Shown here one piece after another: positions 27,594-39,785 of a stretch of DNA of 64,000 nucleotides. The position numbers and the translations under genes are program-made. The notes under the pieces were generated by a model. That model was given only the letters and a program-made list of their open reading frames with translations, was not told the DNA's origin and did not search any database. This DNA comes from Adineta steineri (lineage: Eukaryota > Rotifera > Eurotatoria > Adinetida > Adinetidae). The first letter of the stretch is position 1. The number at the start of each line of letters is the position of its first letter. Location: the NCBI GenBank assembly GCA_905250115.1, contig CAJNOI010000105.1, positions 150,243 through 214,242 of the forward strand, given 5' to 3'.

Positions 27594-30216
27594 CAAAATT
27601 AGTTCGATTTTTTTTTACTTTAGATTCTTTATTGACATAAAACTCGGTGCAAATCTATACATGCATTCCTCTCTAATAAACTTATGTTCATGTCTTTCTA
27701 TCCCTTCATTTTTGAAAGAAGAAGAAGAAAAAGAAAAACAAACAAATGAATTTATTGTTCCGTATGCTATTTATAAGACAGTGAATAAATCTTCTATGAA
27801 TATCTTTTTGTTTTGTTTGTTTTTGTATATCCGTTTTGTTTTTTTTTCTTTTCGTCGCTTAAATACAATGTACATTTTATTTATGAAAAAGAAAAGTAAC
27901 TTGAAAACAAAAAATCGATTACAGATGTTGATTTTATCATCTATATTTTATATTTCATTAGGATTAACACTGAGTCGATCGAGATCGGTTTATTTTTTGT
28001 ATTAATTTAATTAGTTCAAAATTTGTTTTGACGATATCGGGTGCTTGTATGTCGAGAAAAAAGAAATTTCGATTTCTGGATTCGATCGATCTATTTATTC
28101 AAAGGAATTCTATGAGTTGTATATTTACAAAAGCTTGAGTAGTTAAGTTACGAATACTATGTATATTGATAAGAGCTATAATTATAGAAACATGGAGAGT
28201 TCTGTTTATGTGTGGTAATAAATATACTGATTATAGTTTTATTAAAGTCAAACATCTTTATACATTGAGGAAGATATGACTATATTACCATCAATTGATA
28301 TCGTTCTTTATCATCATCTCTTAAATTTTATACAACTAATAGAAAAAATTTCTCTCATAAAAACAATAGTTTTAATAAATTAAAGATTGTTAACATAAGA
28401 ATGTATATTTATATATGTGCTAATTTAAAATTAACTAATAATCAGTTTATACCTTCAAAAAATATACCATCAATTCTGAGTATAAAATCAATTGAGTTTA
28501 TTTTAATACCAACATGTTCAACAAACGCAATTCGGCAGTCTTACAAATGTCAATAATGATCTTATAATCAGTACATATAAATGGTACATATCTTTTAAAT
28601 CTATCACTTACGAATAAATTTAGTATGATCTAATCAAGTTCTCCATATGTTCAAAATTCACAAAAAAAAATATTACTCTCTTCATTCTCAGTCATTTCGT
28701 TTTATGTTAAACAAATTTCGTTCAATATTAAAACGATGAATAACTAAATGGAATAAATTTCTTATTGGCAAACTTTACTAATATTTTTAAAAGCAGTCTT
28801 TTTTATGTCGTTATATTGTATTATTTAATGTATACATTCATAATATAATTTGACATGATTTATATGATTTTGTATTTAACAAAAAAATTCGTAAATTCAA
28901 AAGATTCGTCTTTCGTTCGTTCTTCAGCCTTGACCTAGTCGTTGTATTCTCTACAGAGGTATGTATGTTGATTTGTATTGGCGTGTCGAACAAAAACGTT
29001 TCTTATTGGTTACTAAATAACAGCCATTAGATACCATTATCATCGTATATGTATTAAACCTATGTATATGTATTAGTTTTTTATCAAAATTTTTGAATTA
29101 TTATTATCATTTAATTAATTCACAAGTAAATATTCTAAACTGATGTGTTTTAAAGGATATACCTATTGATAAATTTTAAATTTTTTTATGAATTATATGA
29201 ATATTATTCTTATATAATCTCCTTTCATTGATATCTGTACATCAAAACTAATATAAACCTTTTAGATTTTTTTTTTCTTTGCTTTCGAGTAGATTAATGA
29301 AAACAACAGAGAGCAAAAAAACGTATTTGAATGAAATGTAATGATTATAAAATAAATCCTTTTCCTTTCTGCTTCCCTATTCGAATACAATAGTTGATAC
29401 AGACGAGGTCATTCGTGCGATACGAATAGCTTCTTATATGTGTACATATTTGTGTGAACGATTCACACATTATTTTACTTATCAATCTTTAACCAAACAT
29501 ACTCACATGTTTTCTGTAATTTCTTTTCTTCTTTCTCTAGTCAATGCGTACACTATTTTATACGGTATAATATTTATCTATATTAAATGCATTACTTAAC
29601 CTTGTAGTCGATCCTACCAATTTAAGTATATATATATAGTCTTGTTTATTTATAGTCTACTAGAGGTTTATAGATCATATTGAACACAGGGCATGTTCAA
29701 TTATTTTTTATTGTAACTTAGATCGACCACCGTATTTACAACTAGATATAAAGATTATAAGAATAGTTTTTTTTATAGAAAGTGGAATTTTCAATTTTGA
29801 AAGATTATTCAGTTTTTTGAGCCTCCTAAACTTGTATGTTCATAATACAAAATAAAACATATTCGGTTTTGAACTGATATTTTCATTAGTTTGTATATTT
29901 TCAGTATGAAACACGATAGTCATAGAGGACACAATAATTAATATAATTTGCTCTAAGAAAGAAGAACATGTATATATATTAAGAAAAATTTATTTTTTCT
30001 TCTCAGATAATCGAGACGATTTAAAGCACGTTTTTAATTAAGTATATATGTATCAAATGTGACACACAAGTATTTTCTAGTGTTTAAAAAGTCTGATTTC
30101 TCGAAAGATATTGATCATAGTCAATTGAAAAGAATATTCTATATTTTTTAGATTAAACTATTCTACATATTGTCGACGTTGATTTTTACTCTACCTCTTT
30201 TTTATTAACAATCACA
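27594..30216. other. 2.6-kb non-coding interval
   Basis: 3' UTR of the RAF gene, then AT-rich DNA without supported exons, up to the start of the Piwi-like gene. Only scattered (TA)n and T runs are present. Confidence 0.45.
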
Positions 30217-30792
30217 ATGTCCTCTGTTGGCAAAGCACGAGGTAAACGATAATTTTATTTATTTTTTTTTATAATTATATAAAATTCTACATTAGGACGT
30301 AGTCGAGGTCGAATTTCACAAACAAAAGAACCAGATGCTCCTGGAGGTTTACAAGATTATGTTGACTCTGAAACATCATCATATGTCTCACAACAAAGCG
30401 AAACTAGTGATATACGATTACGTAGTCATGAAGAAACTCCATCTGATGAGGTTTGAGAAAAAAAACGATTCGAAAAATATTTATCTATTTTGTATATTAT
30501 TAATAAAAAAATAGCAATCTCGAGCAGAAAAACCACGTCGTGGAAATCCACCGAAAGTAATGTCAGGTATAGTATTAAATTCTTATTCTAAATAATTGAT
30601 TTGTTATGATGGAATTTAGGAGCACCTCGTGGTAGTGGTATACAAAGCATGACATCTGATTTTGCTGCAATGCGTGTTGGTGCAAATAGTGGTCGATCAA
30701 GTTCTCGATCAGTTCCTTATTCAGAATTATCTGAAGCACAACCACAAGTAACTGAAAAACGAGGTAAATTACTTGTTTTGTAATTTATTCTA
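30217..30792 (+). CDS. Probable Piwi-type Argonaute, N-terminal part, cut by assembly gap
   Basis: Exons 30217-30241, 30296-30450, 30515-30566 and 30620-30763 keep frame and encode about 125 residues, and the gene then runs into the N block at 30793. The visible part begins MSSVGKARGRGRSRGR. It is rich in RG/RS pairs with PRRGNPP and APRGSG, and ends SEAQPQVTEKRG at a GT donor. An RG-rich disordered start (arginine methylation target for Tudor proteins), followed by a KRG boundary before the conserved N domain, is typical of animal Piwi proteins. None of the N, PAZ, MID or PIWI domains is visible, so this is inference from the tail only. An unrelated RG-rich RNA-binding protein is possible. 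No continuation is found to the right of the gap. Confidence 0.45.
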
Positions 30793-30892
30793 NNNNNNNN
30801 NNNNNNNNNNNNNNNNNNNNNNNNNNNNNNNNNNNNNNNNNNNNNNNNNNNNNNNNNNNNNNNNNNNNNNNNNNNNNNNNNNNNNNNNNNNN
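30793..30892. other. Assembly gap (100 N)
   Basis: Exactly 100 N, the usual placeholder for a gap of unknown size. It interrupts the Piwi-like gene inside an intron. Because nothing after it continues that gene, the two flanks may be far apart or wrongly joined. Confidence 0.98.
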
Positions 30893-33359
30893 CAAACACA
30901 TATACAAAAAGTGCAGTCTGTGCTACCTGTCCAATATTTCTCAGGATATGAATACTTTTCTCTCTAGAAATATACCATTTTGATCTTGACTATCCTATCT
31001 ACGAGAAACGAAACCTAGATCAAATATAGATGCCCACTGTGAAACTCATATGAGCTGTCTAATGTCTTTTGCAGCACTATTTACATTTTTGAACAAAAGA
31101 AGAAGACTGAAATTATTTAAGCCAAATATATATAATTACGAAAATTATCATCAATATCAAACGAACGTATCACTGGATGAAACGAATGGATGAGGGGTGA
31201 GATTGAGTGTACAATCAGTGTAATGTTCATCCTAACGAACGTCGGAACTACACTCATTTTTGAGTGGTTCAGGACTGACTAGCGGAAATTGGTTGTCTCT
31301 GAAAATTCTATGAGATTCTATAGCAATAAAATTTATTACATAGATTGAAAGAGAACAAGTTTTTCTATCAAATACACGTTTTAAAAATGGAAAATCTGTG
31401 CTGAACCTCTGAAAAATATTGTGATCTCTAAAAGATCTCTCAGAAAATTCCATAGAAATCTGATGAAAAACATATTTTTTTATGATGTTCGATATGTTTC
31501 GGATGTTCTCTGTTAAGCATACAAATAAATAGTTGTATATAGATAACAGATATTAGACATAGTTATAATACGTTAAATATAGAAATAAGGCATTATATGT
31601 AACTTTAAACGTTAATTTGTAGATGATAGATGCGTAATTCCCGTCTACTTGTCAAAAATTGAAATTTATTTTATTGTTATAGTTCAGCAATTTTTAGCTT
31701 GAAGGTGACTACGACTGACTACTTATCTATAGAAGGATGTCATTGTACTTTTTATGCATAGAAATAGTGAGAATATCTTTTTTAAGTACAAAGACTCAGA
31801 ATTCGATGATGTCTGCGAATTTGGATCTAGTTCTGATATCATATACACATACTTACATCTCCGAAAGTAGCTGCGATATCTAAAATATTTCTTATCCTGA
31901 GAACACGGTCGAAACTTTATAATCTCGTATTTTTGATATCGAAATTTTTTTCATCTCGCCAATATTAAAAAAAATATTTCAATCATATATCCAGCATATG
32001 AACCATTCTAGATTCCGAAGCTCTTACACAACTTTAAAAAGGTTTAGCAGTGTACTTACTTCTTTTAGAGTAAACGATTAGAGTCAAAAAATAACGAGTG
32101 AATGAAGTAGATGTGAATATAAATAAAAGTCAATAACTAAATAAAAATATGAAAAGCACACGTATATATTCGACTATTACGACAATGCTCGCTGATGCAT
32201 AGAATGTTCACTTATCATCTTAACGAAAAAATAAGCCAGCAATCAAATCGAAGGATCATTAAAAAACGATCGCTTTTGTCATATACATAAAAGACATCAT
32301 CTATATTTAACGTATGAACAGAGCAAAGGAAAAACATATTAAGAACCTCACATTTTAGTGAACAATGTGCATATAAACAGATATGAGAGCCTATAGTTGA
32401 CTGACTTTTTCTTTCGTTCTGCATGCAACAGCCCTTTATCGATACTCAAGTTGAACACGCATGTTCGTATGCGGCCATCATCAATATACTTTCAAAATTT
32501 GCTGCAGAAATGGATATGATCATAGGAGTAGTCAAATTAACAGTAAGTATTTTATTTGTTTCATGTCATCTAATGATCAAAATCCAATCAACGGTAACAT
32601 ATTTTGCTGTCTTATTTTATTTTACTTAGATCACAGGATGGTCCAAATCACAAAAAGTATTTTTATCTACTTTATTTGACTTTTTATTATTTTAGATTGT
32701 TATGAACGATTGTTCCAATAGAATAACAAGATCTTTTAATCATTTCAGTTCTGGCGTCTCCTGAAGAAGCTACCTATATTTTTCTATTTAATATTAAAAA
32801 AACGATCTTTCAATTTTTTCGAGAAAGAAGTCGGGACTGAAAGAATTCGTTATTTGTTTGTCTTATTTTGCTTTTTTAGCTCATTCACTTGAATATCTAA
32901 GTTTCATTGGAAATATATCTGGATAAATGCACCAAAAAGGAGAGTGTTTCTATTGTATTTTAGTGAAACACGATACTATATAGAAAAAATATACTCAGTG
33001 ACGACTGTAAGCATTAGTATATGATCTTCGTATTTCTCGGTATAAGACTTTCGTAAGCGTCGATCTGAATATTTTCCAGTGTGTTAGAAGAGGGTAACGA
33101 AGTATGAGGTCAGACTGCCATAATCTAGATTTTAATCTTGCTGAAACGCGTATCAGACGGATTAATCATGGACGTGAGTAGGTATCATAAGTATAATACT
33201 CTCACACCCACACGCTCAATGATGCATCACTTCGATGTATCAAGTAGAACATAAAGAATTCGATTAGATGGTGATAACGTTGACCAACATTTTGATCACT
33301 AATTGAGAAAAGTATAAAATTCATGTTTTGTTTCAACTATATAATAAACTGAAACTTAC
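30893..33359. other. Gene-poor stretch right of the gap
   Basis: No supported gene. All frames are short and lack splice partners. It has imperfect repeats of CTGAAAATTCTATGAGATTC-like sequence (31297-31320 and about 31437-31460). A TGTGGG-type motif (CTCACACCCACAC) lies at 33201-33213. Confidence 0.4.
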
Positions 33360-33537
33360 AATAATGTCTGAATAAATCCATCCAGAAACATGTTTCCATA
33401 CAAGTGCCGATATTTCATGTACAGCTTGACGAGCTCTTGAGGATAGGTGTGTGAAATGAATGTCGTACTCACAACTGGAGCTACACATACGTCGTCGATA
33501 TACTGATTTCAATGGCAACTTCCTTGTACTTCGTATT
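33360..33537 (-). pseudogene. Orphan exon-like fragment
   Basis: A 178-bp open stretch flanked by a good acceptor (ACATAG, just above 33537) and a good donor (GTAAGTT, just below 33360). Read in frame it gives a basic start (RRRMCSSSCEYDIHF) and a helical end (ARQAVHEISALVWKHVSGWIY). The nearest downstream acceptor leads straight into a stop codon, and I find no upstream partner exon. It could be a relic of a decayed gene or an exon of an unseen one. The family is not recognised. Confidence 0.25.
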
Positions 33538-33775
33538 CTATGTCAATAGTTACCAACATCACAGTATGTTTATTAACGTGATATTATTTAATGTTATTGT
33601 TAGACAACGACAAAATAGATTAATCGCGGTAAGGTAAGAAAAAAAAGTAATCAAAGAAAGAAAAATAAGAAGAGTAGAATCAGGATATAGTCACAAGAAT
33701 ACACTGTACCAATTTTTGGAATAAAAGTATTAGGTTTATCGGATATCTTACAAAATATAAGATGTTTTATAGCCA

Positions 33776-34683
33776 TTATCTACGATAATTACATACTTTG
33801 TCGATGAAATATGTTCGTAATTCATGATTATACAAGAATAACTCGACAATATCGATAACTAAACCCACGATCGGTAACATTAAAACACCATGATATGCAA
33901 CATTTGAGATACCCTTTCCATCCCAATAAATAACACGTATAATATAAATTGGGATCCAACCGCAAAAAAATGCTGCAAACATAAAAAGCATATGCTTTAG
34001 TAATCGAGCATCTCGATGATTAAGAGTAGTAATCGGTGTCTGATGTTCATTTTTCATTGGCAGAACACGTCGTGTTGAACGCCGAACAAACTTAAAAATA
34101 ATACTGTTAGTTATAGCTAAGAATATTGCAGGTAATATTCCATTAATAAATAATACATAGATTTGGTAATTCATTTCAAGACCTGATTTAAAACATTGCT
34201 AAAAACAAGAAAATATTATATTTATCAATGTATATTATTTACTGTAAGACTTGATGCAAACTGAGGTAAAGGTATCAATATTCCACATATCCATTGTATA
34301 CTGATACATATAATAGTCCATTTTTTTGTACGAAAAAATGTTTTACTTTGATAAACAATAGCAACTAATCGATTTAATGAAACAATACATAAAGCATAAA
34401 TAAATTGACAATTGACTGTTGTTTGAAGATAAAATATTAATAAACATGATCTTTCAGTCCATAATATATTTTTATGAAATGTATTCATAGTAAAATATAT
34501 GATCCAAAATGTAGTACAAATGAATAAAGTTATGCTGACATTAAGACTTAAAAAATGAAGAGAAGTATGAAAACGTCGAATAAAACAAAGTGGTAGAGCA
34601 TATATTAATGATCCAATGGAAATTAAACTTAATATAATAATTTTCATATAAATTAAAATAATTACAATCTGTTTGTCATTCAT
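33776..34683 (-). CDS. Rhodopsin-family 7TM receptor
   Basis: Exons 34683-34243 and 34198-33776 give about 287 residues (start MNDKQIVII). Seven hydrophobic segments are visible. Helix 3 ends in SLNRLVAIVY, a degenerate DRY. An extracellular Cys (ERSCLLIF) can pair with QCFKSG in loop 2. Helix 6 carries FFCGWIPIY, matching the CWxP switch, and helix 7 ends with a YNHELR-type turn. This is a divergent class A orphan receptor. The intron is 44 bp. An AG acceptor lies at 34704-34705 and the frame is open back to it, so a further N-terminal exon may exist although I could not find one. It is not obviously related to the receptor nested in CDC27. Confidence 0.75.
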
Positions 34684-34689
34684 TATCAC

Positions 34690-36827
34690 TGTTATTTGTC
34701 GACCTAAAAAAAGTAGAGATATTGTAGTAGTTTATTTTTCATCATTGTTCTCGATGAAATTGTTTTTGATGCATTTAAATTTTAACGATAATTAGTATAA
34801 TTAAAAATTAAAATTAAGTTCTATATGATTTTGTATGGAAGAGAAATAAATACTTTCTTTTTTAAGAAAACTAAACTTTTAAAATATGATATCCAATCAT
34901 GATCGATCAAGAAGGATGTGAAAAAAGAATGTCAGGAAAAAAAGAGTAAGATATTTGTATACACACAAAATATAAATAAAGAACTTTTCTCCTTAGTTAC
35001 TATGTTCAAATGATGATATATCGGATCAGTCTAACTTAAAAAAATAACTTTGTTCTAATTCGAATTCAACTAATTAAAACCATTGTACATCTTAATTTAG
35101 ATCTGATCTTTAATATTTTATCTCAGTAACACGGATAAATTATATCTCTTTCGATATAATACTTATATTAGTTGACTCATATGAAGAAGAAGAAGGTATG
35201 TGATTTGAATTTCGTCGAAAGTTGCTTTCTTTTATGTTCTGTTAGTACAGAGTGGGCCATATATAACATCTCGATAAGAAATCCGAATATCTCTATCATG
35301 GCTCGTTCAAACGAGCTATTTTTTTTATATCAATAATAGAGACGTGTTCATAGTTTATATTCATAAAGATGTGCCTAAAGAAATCCTTTGTTAAGTATCA
35401 ATATTAATCTCAACATAAAAAATCTAGTTTTTCACGTGTAAGGAAAAAAGTAATATACAAGTTGGCGCGAAAGTCATACTTTGTCGAAATATTATATATT
35501 TCCACTACGGCTTCAGGAAACAAACTGAGTTTTTTTATCAATAACAGAAACATGCTTAGAGAGACTTTCGGTAAATATATTATTTTTTCTCCTATACGTG
35601 AAAAAGTAATTTTTTTTTTGTTGAGATCAATGTTGATACTTAACAAAGGATCTCTTTAGGCACGTCTTTTTGGTTATAAACTTTGAACAAGTCTCTATCA
35701 TTGATAAAAAAATCAGCTCGTTTACACGAGCCGTAATGGAGATACTCGGATTTTTTATCGAGGTGTTAATTATGGTTCACTCTATAATTCATTACACTAA
35801 ATTGAACTCCTGTGGATTGTGTTCAATTCTATTATCGACATTAGTCATATCATTTCTTTAAAAGATAACTCTGTTTCTCATGGAGTTTAACTTACAAATA
35901 CATAAATGATAATGTTATACTTTAGCGACATTGCTAAGAATATTCATCTGGAAGGAATTTAGCTCTGCAAGTCTTAACATGAGGATGTTCATGGATGCGG
36001 GTGAGGTAGAGTCATGGGTATATGCTTTATTCATCTACATTCAAATCTTCAAACTTATTAAAATGCATATCATTGCATAAAATCCATAGATAAGGTTCAT
36101 ATATTCATTAAACGTTACAATAAATTCTGGGAAGATTCAGCCGTTCATCACCAATACGTCTTCATAAAAAAAGATAGATACGATAAATAATTACTATCGA
36201 TCTTTTGGAAAGGAACTCTAGGTCTAACATCTCTGCTTCTTGACAAAAGAACGAGAAGTGTCACAATTAGTTAAAATTATTTACGCATTTGATGATTATT
36301 GATGAACTAGTACGTCTTTATACGTTTCACCCTGCCAGATAGTTTTGTTTTTTTATGATCTACTTATCCAGAGCACATTCATGTGAGCATTTTACATTCA
36401 AATTTCATCAATGAAATCTTTTTAACGTTATTGTTCTAAATATATCGAGTGTTCCAGAGAAAATAGATTACTTTTATTTTTTGTTTTTTTCACATACGGC
36501 AAAACCTCTCATGATAGATACTTTTGAAGAGTCCTCAGGGTGTCTCTTATGCAAAGGGTGTGTGTTAGTGAGATAAATAAGATAAAACCACACCCTCAAG
36601 CGTTTATCAACGTACGATCAAATGGAGATACTGATCAATCAAAGTTAATTGAAAACAATAGTCAAACACTATCACAGTCACAAAATAATTGATGAGAAAA
36701 TACAATTTTTTATTTTCCTTGAAAATCTTTTCAAAAAAAATTTTCATAAAAGGTTAAATGATCGTCAAATACGAAACTATTAAATATAATAAGTGAAAGA
36801 TAGAATAAAGTTTTTAATTTATGTTGG
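34690..36827. other. Non-coding interval holding a foldback element
   Basis: Apart from the 535-bp inverted repeat annotated separately, this is AT-rich DNA without supported exons. A short hairpin-like TGTGGG motif pair (36555-36566 and 36587-36598) lies about 230 bp beyond the end of the IFI6/27-like gene. Confidence 0.4.
35249..35783. repeat. Foldback (long inverted-repeat) element 1
   Basis: The arm starting AGAGTGGGCCATATATAAC at 35249 pairs with the reverse complement of the arm ending at 35783 (AGAGTGAACCATAATTAAC). The match continues inward for about 225 bp per side. Matching blocks include the CTCGATAA, AAATCCGA, ATCTC, GGCTCGTxxAAACGAGCT, ATAGAGAC, GTGCCTAAAGA, ATCCTTTGTTAAGTATCAA and TTTTTCACGT segments. 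About 80 bp of unpaired sequence lies in the middle. The arms carry an internal palindrome (GCTCGTTTAAACGAGC-like). No transposase or RT is visible, so it is a MITE-like or foldback non-autonomous element. Target-site duplications are not clear. Confidence 0.75.
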
Positions 36828-37226
36828 TTAGTGAACATCGGCTAAGACTTCAACATTATCTGGAAAATTTTCATCATCATCAGTTTGTACTCCAACATCA
36901 ACTGTTTCTCTGATAACTGCAGCTGCTATACCAACTGCTGCAACACCAGCTGCTGCTCCTACACCTAAAGATGTTGATGTAGCTACTGCCCCTACTGCTC
37001 CAGCAGATTGACAAAGAGCAAAAAAACTTCCAGAGGCTGTTGTTGCTGTTTGGAAAGCTGCTGCTATACTACCGCCTGCAACACCAGCTGATGTAAAACC
37101 TACTGCACTTAAAGCAGGTATTATAAGGAATGGTGCTGTTGCAGCAGCTGCTCCGCCAATAACGCAGACTTTTGTAACTCTAGAAGTTCGGTTCCACGTA
37201 TTTCTAATCCTTGAAAAAGGCTCCAT
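36828..37226 (-). CDS. IFI6/IFI27-like (ISG12 family) small hydrophobic protein
   Basis: One exon, 132 residues, starting MEPFSRIRNTWNR. The core is extremely Ala/Gly-rich and hydrophobic: VCVIGGAAAATAPFLIIPAL, then SAVGFTSAGVAGGSIAAAFQ and SFFALCQSAGAVGA. This is the ISG12 pattern, in which human IFI27 and IFI6 read LSAMGFTGAGI.ASSIAAK and L.SLGATG. The vertebrate proteins are interferon-induced, locate to mitochondria or nuclear envelope, and affect apoptosis. Relatives without interferon control occur in other animals and fungi, so the role here is open. The C-terminus is acidic (DDDENFPDNVE). It has no introns and no cleavable signal peptide. It sits in a cluster of small accessory genes. 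Confidence 0.75.
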   Translation of the reverse strand: MEPFSRIRNTWNRTSRVTKVCVIGGAAAATAPFLIIPALSAVGFTSAGVAGGSIAAAFQTATTASGSFFALCQSAGAVGAVATSTSLGVGAAAGVAAVGIAAAVIRETVDVGVQTDDDENFPDNVEVLADVH

Positions 37227-37681
37227 TTCGCGAATAGAAATATAATAATCTAAACTAAAAATTGGAATCTTCTTTAATCAAATCATCTCCAAATATGACT
37301 CTGTGATTAACTGAAAATGTTATCTTAACTCTTATAGAATAAAACTACTAATAAGTAAAAAAAAATATAAAATTCATCCATGTGAATAGTATTTTATCGT
37401 ATTTATTTTAGAAAAAAACAATGAAAGGACCAATAAAAATACGTGGTTGGATAGACTATAGACATAGAAAACGGAATAATATTCATCGTCTATACTTTCT
37501 TTTTTTGCCATTTGAGACTTCAGAAAATACAGAATAAAAAAAGCAGATCTATTCTTCTTCATTCTCATGAAAAATAGAACGATTGGCGTTATCTGTCTAA
37601 AGATGTCAGAAGTATAAAATCATAATAAGATTTATTATTTATTATAAGATTGAAAAAAAATTCAGCTATCAATATTTTAAC
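37227..37681. other. Spacer between two small minus-strand genes
   Basis: 455 bp of AT-rich DNA upstream of the IFI6/27-like gene. No motif or exon stands out. Confidence 0.35.
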
Positions 37682-37996
37682 TTAACAATCTTTACAACAT
37701 TCAAAACAAGCCATTTCTTCAATAGCACAACAACAACATAAACATGCTAAACTAAAAATAAAAGAAAAATATTTGAAGAAATTAAAAAAAGAAATTTTTA
37801 CCAATCAAAACAAGCACCACCACCTCGTAAACCTCTAGGAAAATTATTTCCTAATGACTTTGTTGATTTTTCAACTATGAAATTAATAAAATATCTTTTA
37901 TATTTAAAAAAACAATTAAACTTTACTCGATTGACTTTCTTGTTCAATAGAAAATTGGTTTATATTAGATGGTTGTTGATGTATATTGGGATTCAT
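37682..37996 (-). CDS. Cysteine-rich CYSTM-like micro-protein (three tiny exons)
   Basis: Exons 37996-37927, 37874-37802 and 37751-37682 (70, 73 and 70 bp) join in frame to a 70-residue protein. It starts MNPNIHQQPSNINQF, has a Gly-rich hinge (PRGLRGGGACF) and ends in a dense cysteine block: CLACLCCCAIEEMACFECC then KDC and stop. A Pro/Gln/Asn-rich head plus a C-terminal cysteine-rich, membrane-associating tail is the layout of CYSTM-type proteins known from plants, fungi and some animals, linked to stress tolerance. The third acceptor (TTTTTAG before TTTAGC) was chosen because the alternative AG 5 bp later breaks the frame. Function is inferred from layout only. Confidence 0.6.
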
Positions 37997-39147
37997 ATTT
38001 GAATATAAATTAATGTAATTTTATAACAGAAATAATATCTTGGTCGATATGTTCGATTCGTTTCGTGTATTGGAACTATTTTGACTATATGTCTTACGTT
38101 ATTTATAGAAAAAAGATCGAAGTAAAAAAGGTACATTGATTATATTCTCTTTGAATTTGTTCTTTAATAATTGTTCATTCCAAGGACAAGAATAAAGAAG
38201 TTCTTATGAATCGTAACTTATTTTCCGTTTAATTCTAAAAAAGAAATAAGTTTGTCATTTTTTTTCTCTGTAGTAATTATTTTTTATTATATATATTTTA
38301 TCTAAAGTTATAACTTTAAATGATCATATAATTTGCATAATTATATGGTGTTGCATTAAGACATTATTCATTGAAGTATCTATTTTTTGATCGAATTGAA
38401 AAATAAAAGGGATAACCATCATGTGTAAATTCTATGATTTAGCTATGTATTAAATCAATATCATTCTATCACATGGTATATTAATATACAATTTAGAAAG
38501 TATTTTGTTTTTCTTTTCCAATGTTTCTGTTAACTCTTTACTATTTTCGTTCGTTTAATGTATTTTTGTTATTTTTTATAATATTTAATTGTGTGGATGT
38601 GGGTGGGTGTCGATGTCTCTTCTTTCTATCCCAGAACCAAAGAAAAACTCACACTTACCCTCAATTTTGACAACGACGATTGCTATCAATATTGATAGAT
38701 TCATCTTCAAGAAATTCGGTGTCAATGTGTAACGTACATCTACCTTCAGCTTTATGCACATCCTCAAGCTGCATGTATTTTGTCTACTTCTTAAATATAC
38801 TTTTTATTTGCAAGATAAAACTAGTAAATTTATTTGAATAAATAGTAAAAAGATTAAATGAATTATATAAGAAATAAGTTTGACAAAAAAATTAAAAAAA
38901 ATTGATAGTTTTTGCTATTTGTTAAATTAGATCCATTATACCATGTTGTTTTAACTAAAATAAAGAAAAGTAACATCAATTATCAAATCATCGTCCTACA
39001 ATTTGATCATTTTAACACTTTTTCTTCGACTATGAAATGAAACTAGTACTATGACCGATGAACTTCTATCTCTACGCTACTCGATTTTGTAGAAACACTT
39101 CAAGATAGTATATCAAACTATATTACAAGATCATACCTTATTGTTGT
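37997..39147. other. Non-coding interval
   Basis: AT-rich DNA with a G/T-rich motif (GTGTGGATGTGGGTGGGTGT) at 38591-38610, about 540 bp downstream of the secreted-protein gene. A 60-codon frame crossing it on the minus strand has no support. Confidence 0.4.
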
Positions 39148-39785
39148 CTATGACTTCTGGCAAAAGCGGTTAGCAGCGGCGTCTTTCAAGGTGATTGCTC
39201 CTGTTGCTGGATCGCGAACTTAAAATGAATCAATATTATGCATTACTTATGAACTGACAGAAACTTACTAATAGTATGAGAAAGCATTGTAATAGGAACA
39301 TATTGAGAACGATCAGAAGAACCAGCATCAGCAGCAGGAAAGTCATAAACAGTAACAACTTCATCAGAATTAATATTATCACCATAACCCGCAAATTCTT
39401 GGGTGAGATCACTATAATGAATGACATGGTAACCATCAGGACAAGCGGGTCCGCAACTACCATCAATATCAGTAATTGTATAAAGACCAGCTTTGACAGC
39501 CTGATAGTGATCAGTATTAACAAGATATTGAGCATTGTCGAAAGTTTCAACAGCTACACGATAGGCACAAACGCAAGAATCACCTTGGAGGATATAAGGT
39601 TTAGGACAACTGGTATCAGCACGTTGAGACAGAAGTAATCTCTTTAATAAATCATAATTCATTTCTCTTCTATGAAAGTAATCTCTAGCTTTCTGGTTTG
39701 ATATAGCATGTCTTGCCAAACATTGAGTTGTAACAATGGCTAATAATACCAAAATAAAGATTGTCTTTGGTTGATTGAAGACCAT
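39148..39785 (-). CDS. Secreted cysteine-containing orphan protein
   Basis: Exons 39785-39269 and 39218-39148 give about 195 residues. A clear signal peptide (MVFNQPKTIFILVLLAIVTT, cleavage near QCLA) is followed by a basic stretch (YFHRREMNYDLLKRLLL) that may be a propeptide, then a cysteine pattern CPKPYILQGDSCVC ... CGPACPDGYHV and an acidic C-terminal half. A read-through form would stop just past the donor (SKFLSVHK). Splicing adds RDPATGAITLKDAAANRFC and QKS, which looks more protein-like. No family recognised. The Cys pattern is reminiscent of small extracellular modules, but I cannot name one. Confidence 0.65.

Noticed and set aside
30717-30967. Frames crossing the N block
   Set aside because: Their middle is unknown sequence, so they are artefacts of reading through the gap.
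39276-39638. Plus-strand 120-codon frame opposite the secreted-protein gene
   Set aside because: A shadow of the minus-strand gene, which has a signal peptide and splice-supported end.
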